Assembly (NCBI GenBank): GCA_017642855.1
Contig: JAEPOO010000001.1
Location: 2,147,469 to 2,211,468 of the forward strand
From: Pseudomonadales bacterium
Lineage (GTDB): Bacteria > Pseudomonadota > Gammaproteobacteria > Pseudomonadales > Azotimanducaceae
DNA length: 64,000 nucleotides
Direction of reading: 5' to 3'
In this document: piece after piece, positions 44,023 to 53,518 of the stretch
Position numbering within the stretch: the first letter of the stretch is position 1
Layout of the letters: each line of letters opens with the position of its first letter
Notes under the pieces: generated by a model
Told to the model about the DNA's origin: nothing
Database searches by the model: none
Seen by the model: the letters and a program-made list of their open reading frames with translations, nothing else
Made by a program: the position numbers and the translations under genes

Positions 44023-45345
44023 CTAAATTCCGTATGCGTGACGAAGCAACGACATCGGGTGCTCCGCTTGTTCAACTTTGTCTGTGAGGTTGGCGATATG
44101 AACCGCCGCCATGGGGCAGTCGGAGGCGAAGTGATCCGGCTCGGCTTTATCCACCTGCCTGACGACAGGTCGAGCGATTTTGAGCGACTTCTCTCGGGTT
44201 TCCTTCTTTACCGCGTAGGTCCCGTCATGCCCCGAACAGCGCTCAATTGCATTCACTGCCGTTTCTGGCACCAGATTCAGGATATCCCGAGTCTTGATGC
44301 CAATATTCTGGACTCGCAGATGGCACGCGACCTGGTAACTGATATCACCAAGCGCATTCTGAAAGTCGGTATTGAATTCGCCTTCCTTGTGCCGCAGAAA
44401 CAGGTATTCAAACGGATCGTAAAACGCTTTTTGAACTTTCAACACTTCTTCGTCGTCCGGATACATCAGCGGCAGTTCCTGTTTGTACATCAGCACACAG
44501 GACGGGATCGGCGCAATCAAATCAAAGCCGTCATCGACCAGTTTGGCGAGGACAGGAATGTTCTTCTCTTTGAGTTCATTCACGGCATCTAGATCACCCA
44601 GCTCCAGCTTCGGCATGCCACAGCAGGCTTCCTTGGGCACCAGCTCAATATGAATCCCGTTGTGCCGGTATACCGCTGCAAAGTCTTCCCCAAGATGCGG
44701 CGTATTGTAATTACCGTAGCAAGTTGCATAAAACGCGACCTTGCCGGTGGTCTCGCCAACGGGTTTCACGCCAATAGAGGCCTCGGGAAATTGCTTACGC
44801 AGCGTCCGTGAATGATAGGCCGGCACAGGCGCTTCTTTATGCACGCCAAGCGTGCCTTGCAGCGCATTTCTGAAAAGACTGTTGTTGTTGAAAGCGTTCA
44901 CAGTAACGTCGACCACCGGGATGCTCGCCAGCTTGCCGACCTTATCGGTACTCGTGAGCATGTTATCCCGAAATGACGCACCTTCATTTTTGTAACGCTG
45001 CGCCTTCGCGCGGAGCATAAGATGGGGGAAGTCGACGTTCCATTCATGCGGCGGTACATAGGGACACTTTGTCATGTAACACAGGTCACAGAGGTAGCAC
45101 TGATCGACGACGTCGTAATAGTCGTCTTTCGCGACACCATCGACTTCCATGGTTTCACTTTCATCTACCAGATCAAACAACGTGGGGAAGGAGTCGCAAA
45201 GACTGACACAGCGTCTACAGCCATGGCAGATGTCATAGACCCGCTCCAGTTCTTCGAACAAGTCGTCCTTGTCCCAGAATTTTTTCGACTTCCACTCTAT
45301 GGGGTGCCGGGTTGGAGCCTCCAGGCTCCCCTCACGTTGACTCAT
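44023..45345 (-). CDS. Heterodisulfide reductase/GlpC-like Fe-S protein
   Basis: 440 residues. Two 4Fe-4S motifs lie near the N terminus: Cys40, 43, 46, 50 (CHGCRRCVSLC) and Cys83, 86, 89, 94 (CYLCDLCYMTKC). Two cysteine-rich CCG-type repeats follow: CYGNYNTPHLGEDF ending ACCGMP, and CHLRVQNIGIKTRDI ending CSGHDG, the second with a CSG form. The layout resembles GlpC and HdrB/D, which pass electrons at special Fe-S clusters. The natural partner is not seen; rubrerythrin next door could be the electron acceptor. It is the middle gene of a three-gene group. Confidence 0.85.
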   Translation of the reverse strand: MSQREGSLEAPTRHPIEWKSKKFWDKDDLFEELERVYDICHGCRRCVSLCDSFPTLFDLVDESETMEVDGVAKDDYYDVVDQCYLCDLCYMTKCPYVPPHEWNVDFPHLMLRAKAQRYKNEGASFRDNMLTSTDKVGKLASIPVVDVTVNAFNNNSLFRNALQGTLGVHKEAPVPAYHSRTLRKQFPEASIGVKPVGETTGKVAFYATCYGNYNTPHLGEDFAAVYRHNGIHIELVPKEACCGMPKLELGDLDAVNELKEKNIPVLAKLVDDGFDLIAPIPSCVLMYKQELPLMYPDDEEVLKVQKAFYDPFEYLFLRHKEGEFNTDFQNALGDISYQVACHLRVQNIGIKTRDILNLVPETAVNAIERCSGHDGTYAVKKETREKSLKIARPVVRQVDKAEPDHFASDCPMAAVHIANLTDKVEQAEHPMSLLRHAYGI

Positions 45346-45424
45346 TTCTAACTCCTATTGACTCAATGCCCCTGTGACGCTTCAGCAACGGTGTTCATCG
45401 TCCAAAGCGTCGTCGGCCGCGACG

Positions 45425-45844
45425 TTAGCCGTCAAGAGAGTCCAAAGCTTTCTGGAATCGATTCGCGTGACTGCGCTCCGCTTTTGCCAGCGTCTCGAAC
45501 CAGTCAGCAATTTCATCGAAACCTTCATCGCGCGCGGTGGCCGCCATACCCGGATACATATCCGTGTACTCGTGTGTCTCACCGGCAACGGACGCTTTCA
45601 GGTTGTCACCCGTACTGCCAATCGGCAGGCCTGTCGCTGGATCACCCACCTCTTCGAGATATTCCAGGTGGCCGTGAGCATGGCCAGTTTCACCTTCTGC
45701 GGTCGAGCGGAACACCGAGGCCACATCGTTGTAGCCCTCCACGTCCGCTTTCGCGGCAAAGTAGAGGTAGCGACGGTTCGCTTGCGATTCGCCCGCAAAC
45801 GCATCTTTCAGGTTCTGTTCTGTTTTGGAATCTTTGAGGGACAT
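45425..45844 (-). CDS. Rubrerythrin-type diiron protein without rubredoxin domain
   Basis: 139 residues, a four-helix ferritin-like diiron domain only. The iron ligands lie in [44 protein letters not shown] and [11 protein letters not shown]. The usual C-terminal rubredoxin domain is absent, as in erythrin/sulerythrin. Such proteins reduce hydrogen peroxide with electrons from a partner. AAGGAAGGAT before the ATG is a strong ribosome-binding site. It begins the group that continues with the Fe-S and DUF3501 genes. Confidence 0.92.
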   Translation of the reverse strand: MSLKDSKTEQNLKDAFAGESQANRRYLYFAAKADVEGYNDVASVFRSTAEGETGHAHGHLEYLEEVGDPATGLPIGSTGDNLKASVAGETHEYTDMYPGMAATARDEGFDEIADWFETLAKAERSHANRFQKALDSLDG

Positions 45845-45960
45845 ATTCGCTATCCTTCCTTGTCTTGGTTTACTGGGTGAAAGGACAGATTATGGATGCG
45901 CCATCAATCCGTCCAATGAATCTTTTTGTTCGCTTTGATCGAGTATCCCGATCAGACGAT

Positions 45961-46806
45961 TCAGGAAGACTTACGCTTGGAGGCCTGGAACAGATCATCC
46001 ACAGCCTGCCAGACCACGCCTGCTGACCCGTTCCCGATGACTTGATCATTGACCTGACCGACGGGCCAGACCTCTTGTCCGGTACTGGTCACCCAGACCT
46101 CATCGGCCTCAAGCAATTCAGATTCCGAAATCGATCTTTCTTCCATCGACAATCCAGCTTCATTGGCCAGATCCACCACGTGATCTCTCGTAATCCCATG
46201 AAGGAGATAGTTACTTTTAGGAGGGGTTACGATGACACCCTCCTTGACGATGAAGACGTTAGCCGCCGTCGATTCCGTTACCCAACCATCACGAACAAGA
46301 ATCGCGTCATCAAAACCTTCCGCAATGGCTTCGTTCTTTAACAAACCATTAGCAATCAGGCTGACCACCTTGATATCACCCCGCCCCCAACGGAAATCTT
46401 CCTTAGTCACCACTTTCAGAGGCACAACGTTTTGCCGCTCAAGAACCGGCGCATGCATCACTGTCATCAGCACCGTGGGTTGGACAACTTCCGGATAGAC
46501 ATGGTTTCTGGGCGCGGCCACACCTCGTGTGACTTGCAGATAGAGATAAGCCGGATTTTCCTGACCACGCGCTACCGCTTCCAAAATCAGGGATCGCCAT
46601 TCTTCTGACGCGTGCGGCGAGACCAGTCGAATCGCATCAAGACTTCGCTGTAATCGGACCAGGTGCTGGTCCAGGGTAAACACCTCGCCATCGTAAACGG
46701 CCATCACTTCATAGATCCCGTCTCCAAACATAAAACCACGATCAAACACAGAAACCCGGGCATCTTCGGGCTGCATCCACTCACCGTTCAAATAGGCAAT
46801 CGCCAT
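45961..46806 (-). CDS. Class IV aminotransferase, D-amino-acid-transaminase-like
   Basis: 281 residues, PLP-dependent fold type IV. The N terminus YLNGEW then SVFDRGFMFGDGIYEVMAVY and RLQRSLDAIRL match the D-alanine transaminase clade. Catalytic Lys146 lies in GDIKVVSLIANGLLKNEA, and the PLP-phosphate segment ESTAANVFIVKEG follows. These enzymes make D-glutamate or D-alanine, or act on branched 2-oxo acids. Its neighbours give no hint of the substrate. A 153-base gap separates it from the crotonase gene upstream. Confidence 0.88.
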   Translation of the reverse strand: MAIAYLNGEWMQPEDARVSVFDRGFMFGDGIYEVMAVYDGEVFTLDQHLVRLQRSLDAIRLVSPHASEEWRSLILEAVARGQENPAYLYLQVTRGVAAPRNHVYPEVVQPTVLMTVMHAPVLERQNVVPLKVVTKEDFRWGRGDIKVVSLIANGLLKNEAIAEGFDDAILVRDGWVTESTAANVFIVKEGVIVTPPKSNYLLHGITRDHVVDLANEAGLSMEERSISESELLEADEVWVTSTGQEVWPVGQVNDQVIGNGSAGVVWQAVDDLFQASKRKSS

Positions 46807-46959
46807 GCTTCACCATCCGCATCAGAGCTTCGTCAAATGGGCTGCATGATAAACCACCTGACCCGATCGCATTAACCCTCTTTAAAAAAATGCATGGTGG
46901 ATCACGAGGCCTAAGAGGATTCGCGACAGATGTCGAACCCGCGGTTAAGGACTTTAGCG

Positions 46960-47781
46960 TCAACGCCCCTTAAACACAGGTTCTCGTTTCTCAACAAACG
47001 CTTGCGCGGCTTCACGATGATCCTCGGTCTGCCCACAGTGCACATGATGCGTTGCTTCAAGATCGAGACACTCATCAACCTCGCCGGACATGGCACGATT
47101 CAGATTCTCCTTCATGTAGCGGTAAGCTACCGTCGGACCAGACGCAAGTCGCCGCGCAATTTCGAGCGTCTTTTCCTGGAGCTCTTCTGGTTCACACAAC
47201 CAATTGGTCAGACCAAGCCGAAGTGCCTCTTCCGCACTCAGCCGATCAGAGAGGTAGTAGAGCTCCCGTGCTTTCGCTGAGCCCACCAACTGGGTCATGA
47301 AATAGGTGCCCCCATAATCACCAGAGAATCCGACTTTCGCGAATGCGGTCGTGAGAATCGCATTACTCGCCATGATTCGCATGTCGCATGCGAGTGCCAG
47401 CGAGAGTCCCGCACCGGCCGCCGCACCTGGCAGTGACGCCAAGGTGGGTTTGGGCATCTTGAACAACTTGCCCGACGTCGCCCGTTGATTCAGACGCTGC
47501 CGATGAATCGCGCCATCAATCGTGTTATCTCCGACCGTACCGTCGCCTTTTGACGCCATGCCCTTCACATCACCACCGGCGCAAAACCCCTTGCCCGCTC
47601 CGGTTAACACGATGACTTTTACGTCGGGGTTCACCTCAAAGTCCGAAAGCATCTGCTGAAGCGCCCCGTTCATGTCAGCGGACATCGCATTACGCGCGTC
47701 TGGTCTGTTTAGGGTTAACACAGCAACACCGTCTTCCAAACTTGCGAGAAGGTCCTGAGTTCCGGTTTCAAGTTCCGTCAT
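46960..47781 (-). CDS. Crotonase-fold enoyl-CoA hydratase/isomerase
   Basis: 273 residues. The CoA-binding N-terminal part shows LNRPDARNAMSADMN (oxyanion helix), VLTGAGKGFCAGGDVKGMAS, and then LPGAAAGAGLSLALACDMRI. The hydratase Glu expected in 'GGG.eLAL' is Ser here. FAKVGFSGDYGGTYFM then follows, with Asp before YGGT, as in PaaG-type isomerases. So an isomerase or other crotonase reaction is more likely than plain hydration. It is divergent from the acyl-CoA carboxylase gene (73-base gap), which suggests a shared pathway of acyl-CoA catabolism. Confidence 0.85.
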   Translation of the reverse strand: MTELETGTQDLLASLEDGVAVLTLNRPDARNAMSADMNGALQQMLSDFEVNPDVKVIVLTGAGKGFCAGGDVKGMASKGDGTVGDNTIDGAIHRQRLNQRATSGKLFKMPKPTLASLPGAAAGAGLSLALACDMRIMASNAILTTAFAKVGFSGDYGGTYFMTQLVGSAKARELYYLSDRLSAEEALRLGLTNWLCEPEELQEKTLEIARRLASGPTVAYRYMKENLNRAMSGEVDECLDLEATHHVHCGQTEDHREAAQAFVEKREPVFKGR

Positions 47782-47854
47782 TGAGCATCTCCAGAAACTG
47801 ATTAATACTGGAATATACCGAACCCAGAAGCCGGACGCATAGAGAAGTCATTCC

Positions 47855-50800
47855 ATGAAAAAGTTGTTGATCGCCAACCGAGGCGAGATTGCCATACGTA
47901 TCGCACAAACTGCCCAGGAAATGGGCTATACCACGGTGGCGATTTATCCTGAGGATGACAAAGACGCATTGCACACACGACGCGCGGACGAATCCATCCA
48001 GATTCCGGGTACCGGCGCACAGGCTTACCTGGATATCGACAATGTCATGAAGGCAGCGATCGATTCAGGCGCAACCGCTGTTCACCCCGGCTATGGCTTC
48101 CTGAGTGAAAACCCAGAATTCAGCAAAGCTATCACGGACGCTTCCCTTGAGTTCATCGGTCCTACCACCGATCAACTCATGACATTCGGCAACAAGGTCG
48201 GTGCGCGAGCATTGGCGGAGCAACTGGGCGTGCCTTTGGTACCCGGCACCAACGAAGACACGACTTTGGATCAGGTCACCGCATTCCGTTCTGACCACCC
48301 GGACAAAGGGATCGTCATCAAGGCGATATCTGGCGGCGGCGGTCGCGGCATGCGTATCGTTAAAAGTGGTGATGACCTCGATAAACACTACGAACGATGT
48401 CGATCAGAAGCCAATCTGGCTTTCGGTGACGACCGCGTGTACGTCGAACTATTAGTTCCGCGCGCTCGGCACATTGAAGTACAGGTTCTGGGTGACGGCC
48501 AGGGGAATGTTATTCATCTTTGGGAACGAGACTGCAGCACTCAGAGACAAAACCAGAAGATCGTTGAAATCGCACCCAGCCCAACCTTACCAGACACCAC
48601 CCGCGACGCGCTGCTGGAAGCCTCCGTCAAGATGGCCGCACACGCCAGCTATCGGGGTCTCGGTACTTTTGAGTTTCTGGTGAACGCAGACGAACCCTCA
48701 GCGTTTTACTTTATTGAAGCAAACGCTCGATTACAGGTCGAACATACCGTTACAGAAGCCATCACCGGCATTGATCTAGTCGAGCAGCAGATCAGGGTTT
48801 GTGAAGGGGCTTCCCTCAAAGATCTAGGTCTGGCAAAACCTCCCGCGACTACCGGATTCGCCATCCAATGTCGCATCAATATGGAAACCCCGGGTAAAAA
48901 AGGTCTGTTCAAACCGACCGGCGGCACTATAAGTTTGTTCGAACCACCCACAGGTCCCGGTGTCCGAGTAGACACCTATGCCTATCGTGGCTACAAAACG
49001 TCAACACGCTACGACTCTTTACTCGCAAAACTCATCGTTCACAGTAAGCAAAATGACTTTGCAGTATGCGTGCAGAAAACGCTCGGGGCATTAAACAATT
49101 TTCAGCTCCAGGGTTTCGCCGTCAACGCACCTTTTCTGAAGTCACTGATATCTTCAGAGACCTTCCGTGAAGGCGCGATCACAACCAGATTTATCGATCA
49201 GAATCTGGATGTGCTTGTTGAGCCCGAAAGTAAGGAGACAGCAAAAGCCGGACTCGCAGGCACTCAGCTCAACAGCAAAGATCCACTGGCTGTCCTAGCA
49301 CTCGGAAAGTCTGATCAATCCATCGAACAAAACGACATCGTCACCTTGTCTGCAGATATCGAAGGTCCCGCCGGGAGCGAACCTGTACCCGCCCCGCTTC
49401 AAGGCACGGTCATCGAAGTATCAGCCAAAGAAGGTGATCTCGTTTACCGGGGTCAGGAACTGATCGTCATGGATGCCATGAAAATGGAGCACGTGATCCA
49501 GGCACCCGTCTCTGGAGAAGTGTTGATGGTGACCGCAGAAGCCGGTGATGCCATCCTGGAGGATCACCCCATCCTGTTCATCGCAGAAAAAGAAGTCGCC
49601 GCAGGTGAAGCTCAACAGTCGCAGGCACAGGATCTCGATCACATCCGATCGGATCTGCAAGAAGCCCTGACCCGACACGGTTATAAGCTGGATGAAAATC
49701 GGGATACTGCCGTTGCGAAAAGACGTAAAACCGGGCATCGAACAGTAAGGGAGAACATCGAAGACATCTGTGATCCTGGCACTTTCGTCGAATACGGTTC
49801 CCTCACCATCGCAGCACAAAGAAGGCGAAGAACGGTTCAGGATTTGATGGAGAACACGCCAGGTGACGGCATGGTGACCGGCATCGGCAGCGTGAATCAG
49901 GATCTCTTTCCAGGACAGGATACTCAATGTGTCGTCATGTCCTATGACTATATGGTGCTTGCAGGGACACAGGGCCTACAAAACCATCGAAAGAAAGATC
50001 GGATGTTTGAGCTGGCTGAACAGCTCCAGATTCCAATCATCCTGATTGCCGAAGGCGGCGGTGGTCGGCCGGGCGACACGGACGGCGCTGGCATCGCGGG
50101 TCTTGATTGCCTCGCTTTCCAACTCTACGGGGCTCTGAGCGGCCTGGTGCCTAGGATCGGTATCACCACCGGCCGTTGTTTCGCGGGTAACGCAGTACTC
50201 CTTGGCACCAGCGACATTGTCATTGCGACTGAAGATGCCAACATCGGGATCGGAGGACCTGCCATGATTGAAGGCGGTGGGCTCGGCATATTCAAACCTG
50301 AAGAAGTGGGTCCAATGGACGTTCAGGTGCCCAACGGTGTCGTCGACGTCGCCGTAAAAGATGAAGCAGAAGCCGTGGAGGTATCCAAAAAGTTACTCTC
50401 CTACTTCCAGGGCCCGACGGACAATTGGTCCTGCCAGGATCAGCGCAAACTGAGATTCTCAATTCCGGAAAATCGTCTACGTGTCTATGACATGCGAGAA
50501 ATTATCGAAACGATTGCAGATGATGATTCCGTCACTGAGCTTCGACCCGAATTTGGTATCGGCATCATCACCTGCTTCGCACGCATTGAAGGCAGACCCA
50601 TTGGAATCTTCGCCAACAACCCTGTGCATTTATCCGGCGCAATAGATACCGATGGCTCCGACAAAGCTGCTCGCTTTGTCCAACTCTGCGATGCCTTCGA
50701 TATCCCCATCGTTTCATTGGTAGACTGTCCGGGCATCATGGTCGGCCCCGAAATCGAGAAAACAGCGCTGGTGCGCCACGCAGCAAGACTATTTGTCATC

Positions 50801-51199
50801 AGCACCAGCATAACCGTCCCATTTATGTCGATTGTTGTCAGAAAAGGCTACGGACTTGGTGCGCAGGCGATGACCGGCGGCGGATTCAAAGCATCCACAT
50901 TCACGGTGAGTTGGCCAACCGGAGAATTTGGCGGCATGGGATTAGAAGGCGCGGTAAAGCTGGGTTATCGAAAAGAGCTTGAAGCGATCGAAGATCCCGA
51001 AGAACGTCTGGTGGAATACGAGAAGCGCGTTGCTCAAATGTACGAGCGAGGGAAGGCCGTGAACTTTGCGACTGCGTTCGAAATTGATGAGGTCATCGAT
51101 CCCATGGAAACCCGCCAATGGATCATGGCAGGCCTCAAGTCTGCGCCCAAGCCCGCCCCAAGAGTTGGCAAGAAAAAGCCGTTTGTTGATACGTGGTAG
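47855..51199 (+). CDS. Single-chain acyl-CoA carboxylase (BC-BCCP-CT fusion)
   Basis: 1114 residues carrying all three parts of a biotin-dependent carboxylase. Residues 1-450 are biotin carboxylase (ANRGEIAIRI, HPGYGFLSENPEF, ISGGGGRGMRIV, EANARLQVEHTVTE). Residues about 505-580 are the biotin carrier with MDAMKMEH, biotin on Lys543. Residues about 615-1114 are a two-half carboxyltransferase (TVRENIEDICDPGTFVEYGS, IAEGGGGRPGDTDGAGI, IVSLVDCPGIMVGPE, GLGAQAMTGGG). This order is that of single-chain long-chain acyl-CoA carboxylases. The substrate could be a long-chain, acetyl, propionyl or isoprenoid-type acyl-CoA; motifs alone do not decide. Confidence 0.93.
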   Translation: MKKLLIANRGEIAIRIAQTAQEMGYTTVAIYPEDDKDALHTRRADESIQIPGTGAQAYLDIDNVMKAAIDSGATAVHPGYGFLSENPEFSKAITDASLEFIGPTTDQLMTFGNKVGARALAEQLGVPLVPGTNEDTTLDQVTAFRSDHPDKGIVIKAISGGGGRGMRIVKSGDDLDKHYERCRSEANLAFGDDRVYVELLVPRARHIEVQVLGDGQGNVIHLWERDCSTQRQNQKIVEIAPSPTLPDTTRDALLEASVKMAAHASYRGLGTFEFLVNADEPSAFYFIEANARLQVEHTVTEAITGIDLVEQQIRVCEGASLKDLGLAKPPATTGFAIQCRINMETPGKKGLFKPTGGTISLFEPPTGPGVRVDTYAYRGYKTSTRYDSLLAKLIVHSKQNDFAVCVQKTLGALNNFQLQGFAVNAPFLKSLISSETFREGAITTRFIDQNLDVLVEPESKETAKAGLAGTQLNSKDPLAVLALGKSDQSIEQNDIVTLSADIEGPAGSEPVPAPLQGTVIEVSAKEGDLVYRGQELIVMDAMKMEHVIQAPVSGEVLMVTAEAGDAILEDHPILFIAEKEVAAGEAQQSQAQDLDHIRSDLQEALTRHGYKLDENRDTAVAKRRKTGHRTVRENIEDICDPGTFVEYGSLTIAAQRRRRTVQDLMENTPGDGMVTGIGSVNQDLFPGQDTQCVVMSYDYMVLAGTQGLQNHRKKDRMFELAEQLQIPIILIAEGGGGRPGDTDGAGIAGLDCLAFQLYGALSGLVPRIGITTGRCFAGNAVLLGTSDIVIATEDANIGIGGPAMIEGGGLGIFKPEEVGPMDVQVPNGVVDVAVKDEAEAVEVSKKLLSYFQGPTDNWSCQDQRKLRFSIPENRLRVYDMREIIETIADDDSVTELRPEFGIGIITCFARIEGRPIGIFANNPVHLSGAIDTDGSDKAARFVQLCDAFDIPIVSLVDCPGIMVGPEIEKTALVRHAARLFVISTSITVPFMSIVVRKGYGLGAQAMTGGGFKASTFTVSWPTGEFGGMGLEGAVKLGYRKELEAIEDPEERLVEYEKRVAQMYERGKAVNFATAFEIDEVIDPMETRQWIMAGLKSAPKPAPRVGKKKPFVDTW

Positions 51200-51200
51200 C

Positions 51201-52640
51201 CTACGCTTGCAATTCCTCAAGGCGAGAAGCGACCAGATCCTTGAAAGGTTCAAAGTCTTTGTTTGCTGTTTTGTAAATAGGGCGTGTCACTTGAACCCTG
51301 CTCGCTGTATTCACCTTTCTGCTTTGCTCGGAGGGGTTTACGCAGGTGGACTCGAACTCAAGACCTATTCTCTGAAGAATCTTTCTGATCATAGCTTCCG
51401 GATCAGAAATCACCTCCTCGTACTGCACCTCGACTATTTGTTCAGGCAGTTTTTCCCCCCACTTCCCAATGACTGCTTCAACACCATCGTAATAAGTTGA
51501 AAGCTCCGTCAACGATTCTGAGAATCGAACTCCGGCAGTAAAATTCTGACGATAAGCGGACCAAATACACGGCTCTTTCTCTCTCTTTGTGTGAAGAATG
51601 AGCGCATTAGGAAAGATAATTCGTATCAGTTCAATAAACTGAAAATTCTGTAGAGTCTTGTCAACAACGACTTCGTGATCTTGCCCCACCGCAGAAAGAA
51701 AGTTCTCACGAACATCTCGACAAAAACGTTCATCCCTGCACTTTTCAAAAAACAGTGTCATACCTTTGGGGCCATAGGTAACCTTCGCTTCTTTTAAGAT
51801 AGAGCCAAGCAGCCAATCTCCCTCACCCAACGGTTTGACTCTCGAGTGCGCGCCAAGCATCTGCTCAAGCAATGATGAACCTGTGCGGGGCATCCCCACG
51901 ATGAAAACAGGTCTGGGAAACGTTGGACCAAATTGCCCCTGTCCTTCATTAACAGCTTCATCCAACTTTTTTTGCTGCAACTCAAGCACCTGAAGATCCC
52001 GCGAGAAGTTGTAAGGTTCTCTACTTCTTAACATAAGGTTCGCTGTATCAAAGAAATTAGCGGAAATCTCAAATTGCTCATCTCGAACCAACAAGTTCCC
52101 AATAGCAAAAAAAAATGCGGGATCGTCCACATCCTTTTTTAAGGTCGGATACTGCTCGAAGAACGACGCTACGGTGGTACTACCCGGAAGCCTCGAAAAC
52201 ATATAAAGCGCCTTTGCATAGTAGCCGTCATCAACGGTTCCACCTATTCTGAACAATCGTTCTAAAATACGTTCACATGACTCGAATTTGTTTTCCAAGA
52301 AAAGACAATCTGCCAAAGCGTAATGAGCGTCCGCTCTTCCTGGACCAAGGTCAGAAGCTTTCGTATAGTGAGTTAACGCCTGACCTAAGTCGCGCGCACC
52401 CTTCGACGCGTCACCAGAAAACTGGTGAAACATTGAGGCTTCATGAGGGCGCAACTTCAGGTTCTCTAAAGCATCCTGACTCGCGGTAAGAGCTTCATTC
52501 CATTTTTTTTGACTAAGCAAACTCAGACACAACGCAAACCACACATCTGGATCTCTTTGATTCACGGACAATTGCTTATGACATTCTTCCTCACAGGCTT
52601 TGAACTTTCCGGTTTGGTACAACTCTCTGTATTGAGTCAT
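51201..52640 (-). CDS. TPR-sulfotransferase (intact paralogue of the 12790 pseudogene)
   Basis: 479 residues. TPR helices fill residues 1-210 (for example KKWNEALTASQDALENLKL). The PAPS loop FIVGMPRTGSSLLEQMLGAH is at 246-265, the 3'-phosphate segment ALILHTKREKEPCIWSAYRQ near 350, and a C-terminal NTASRVQVTRPIYKTANK. The protein aligns through its whole length with the broken copy at 12790-14202. It lies alone between the carboxylase and a pseudouridine synthase gene, away from the other sulfotransferases. Convergent with the carboxylase gene, 1 base apart. Confidence 0.9.
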   Translation of the reverse strand: MTQYRELYQTGKFKACEEECHKQLSVNQRDPDVWFALCLSLLSQKKWNEALTASQDALENLKLRPHEASMFHQFSGDASKGARDLGQALTHYTKASDLGPGRADAHYALADCLFLENKFESCERILERLFRIGGTVDDGYYAKALYMFSRLPGSTTVASFFEQYPTLKKDVDDPAFFFAIGNLLVRDEQFEISANFFDTANLMLRSREPYNFSRDLQVLELQQKKLDEAVNEGQGQFGPTFPRPVFIVGMPRTGSSLLEQMLGAHSRVKPLGEGDWLLGSILKEAKVTYGPKGMTLFFEKCRDERFCRDVRENFLSAVGQDHEVVVDKTLQNFQFIELIRIIFPNALILHTKREKEPCIWSAYRQNFTAGVRFSESLTELSTYYDGVEAVIGKWGEKLPEQIVEVQYEEVISDPEAMIRKILQRIGLEFESTCVNPSEQSRKVNTASRVQVTRPIYKTANKDFEPFKDLVASRLEELQA

Positions 52641-52702
52641 TCTCTATTCGCCGATCACAGCACTCGATGAAGTTTACAGGTTTGAGAAACTAAATTCAGC
52701 GA

Positions 52703-53518
52703 ATGGCCGCCTACAGCTTCACCAAAACCATTAAAGCGACACCCGAATATGACGTCGCGACGCAATTGTCAGATGCCACCGGTTTATCACGAACCGCCAT
52801 AAAAGACGTGATGGCAAAAGGTGCAGTCTGGAGCGATAAATCTGGTCGCAAAAGAAGACTAAGGAGAGCTTCCACGAAGTTGAAATCGTGTGCTGAGATA
52901 TCCATTTACTACTCGGAAGATGTTATCCATCAAACTCCACCAGACCCAACGCTACAGGAAGACCAGTATGATTTTTCCATTTGGATGAAACCTCCCGGGC
53001 TCATGTCGAGTGGCAGTCGGTTCGGAGATCACTGCGCCATTGAGCGGATTGTGGAGAAGACTCTGGACAGGCCAACCTTCCTGGTTCATAGACTGGATCG
53101 ATTTGTCTGGGGTCTTATGGTGCTGGCCCACAGCAAAAAAGCTGCGACAGATCTATCGACACAGTTTCAAAATCGGGAAACCCGGAAAGTCTACAAAGCC
53201 GTGGTGCATGGCTTGATTACTGACCCCTGCACCATCTCTGTGCCAATTGATGGCAAGGATGCGGTATCACACATCCAGCCAATCACTCCGGGCTCTGAGC
53301 GATCACTGATCGAGGTGGACATCGAGACAGGCAGAAAACATCAAATCAGAAAACATCTGGCGAGTATCGGACACCCGATCGTTGGCGACCGACAGTACGG
53401 GCTGCCGGATGAACAAGGAATTCAGCTGGCTTCAGTAGCCCTCGGATTCAAGAACCTGGAGGGATTCGCGGTCGAATACCGGCTACCCAAAGATCTGGAG
53501 CCGTCACTTAATTCTTAA
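52703..53518 (+). CDS. RluA-family RNA pseudouridine synthase
   Basis: 271 residues. The catalytic motif [18 protein letters not shown] has Asp132 in HRLDR; the usual T-S-G after HRLDR is replaced by F-V-W-G. An N-terminal S4-like region (about 14-70) contains [16 protein letters not shown]. The C-terminal [20 protein letters not shown] then [11 protein letters not shown] is complete. It isomerises uridine in rRNA or tRNA; the site cannot be read. The 3' end overlaps the convergent oadB gene by 4 bases. A position-specific subfamily is not assigned. Confidence 0.9.
   Translation: MAAYSFTKTIKATPEYDVATQLSDATGLSRTAIKDVMAKGAVWSDKSGRKRRLRRASTKLKSCAEISIYYSEDVIHQTPPDPTLQEDQYDFSIWMKPPGLMSSGSRFGDHCAIERIVEKTLDRPTFLVHRLDRFVWGLMVLAHSKKAATDLSTQFQNRETRKVYKAVVHGLITDPCTISVPIDGKDAVSHIQPITPGSERSLIEVDIETGRKHQIRKHLASIGHPIVGDRQYGLPDEQGIQLASVALGFKNLEGFAVEYRLPKDLEPSLNS

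Noticed and set aside
43563..44592. Two long + strand frames (174 and 241 codons) opposite the DUF3501 and Fe-S genes
   Set aside because: They overlap well-supported minus-strand genes and show no family motif.
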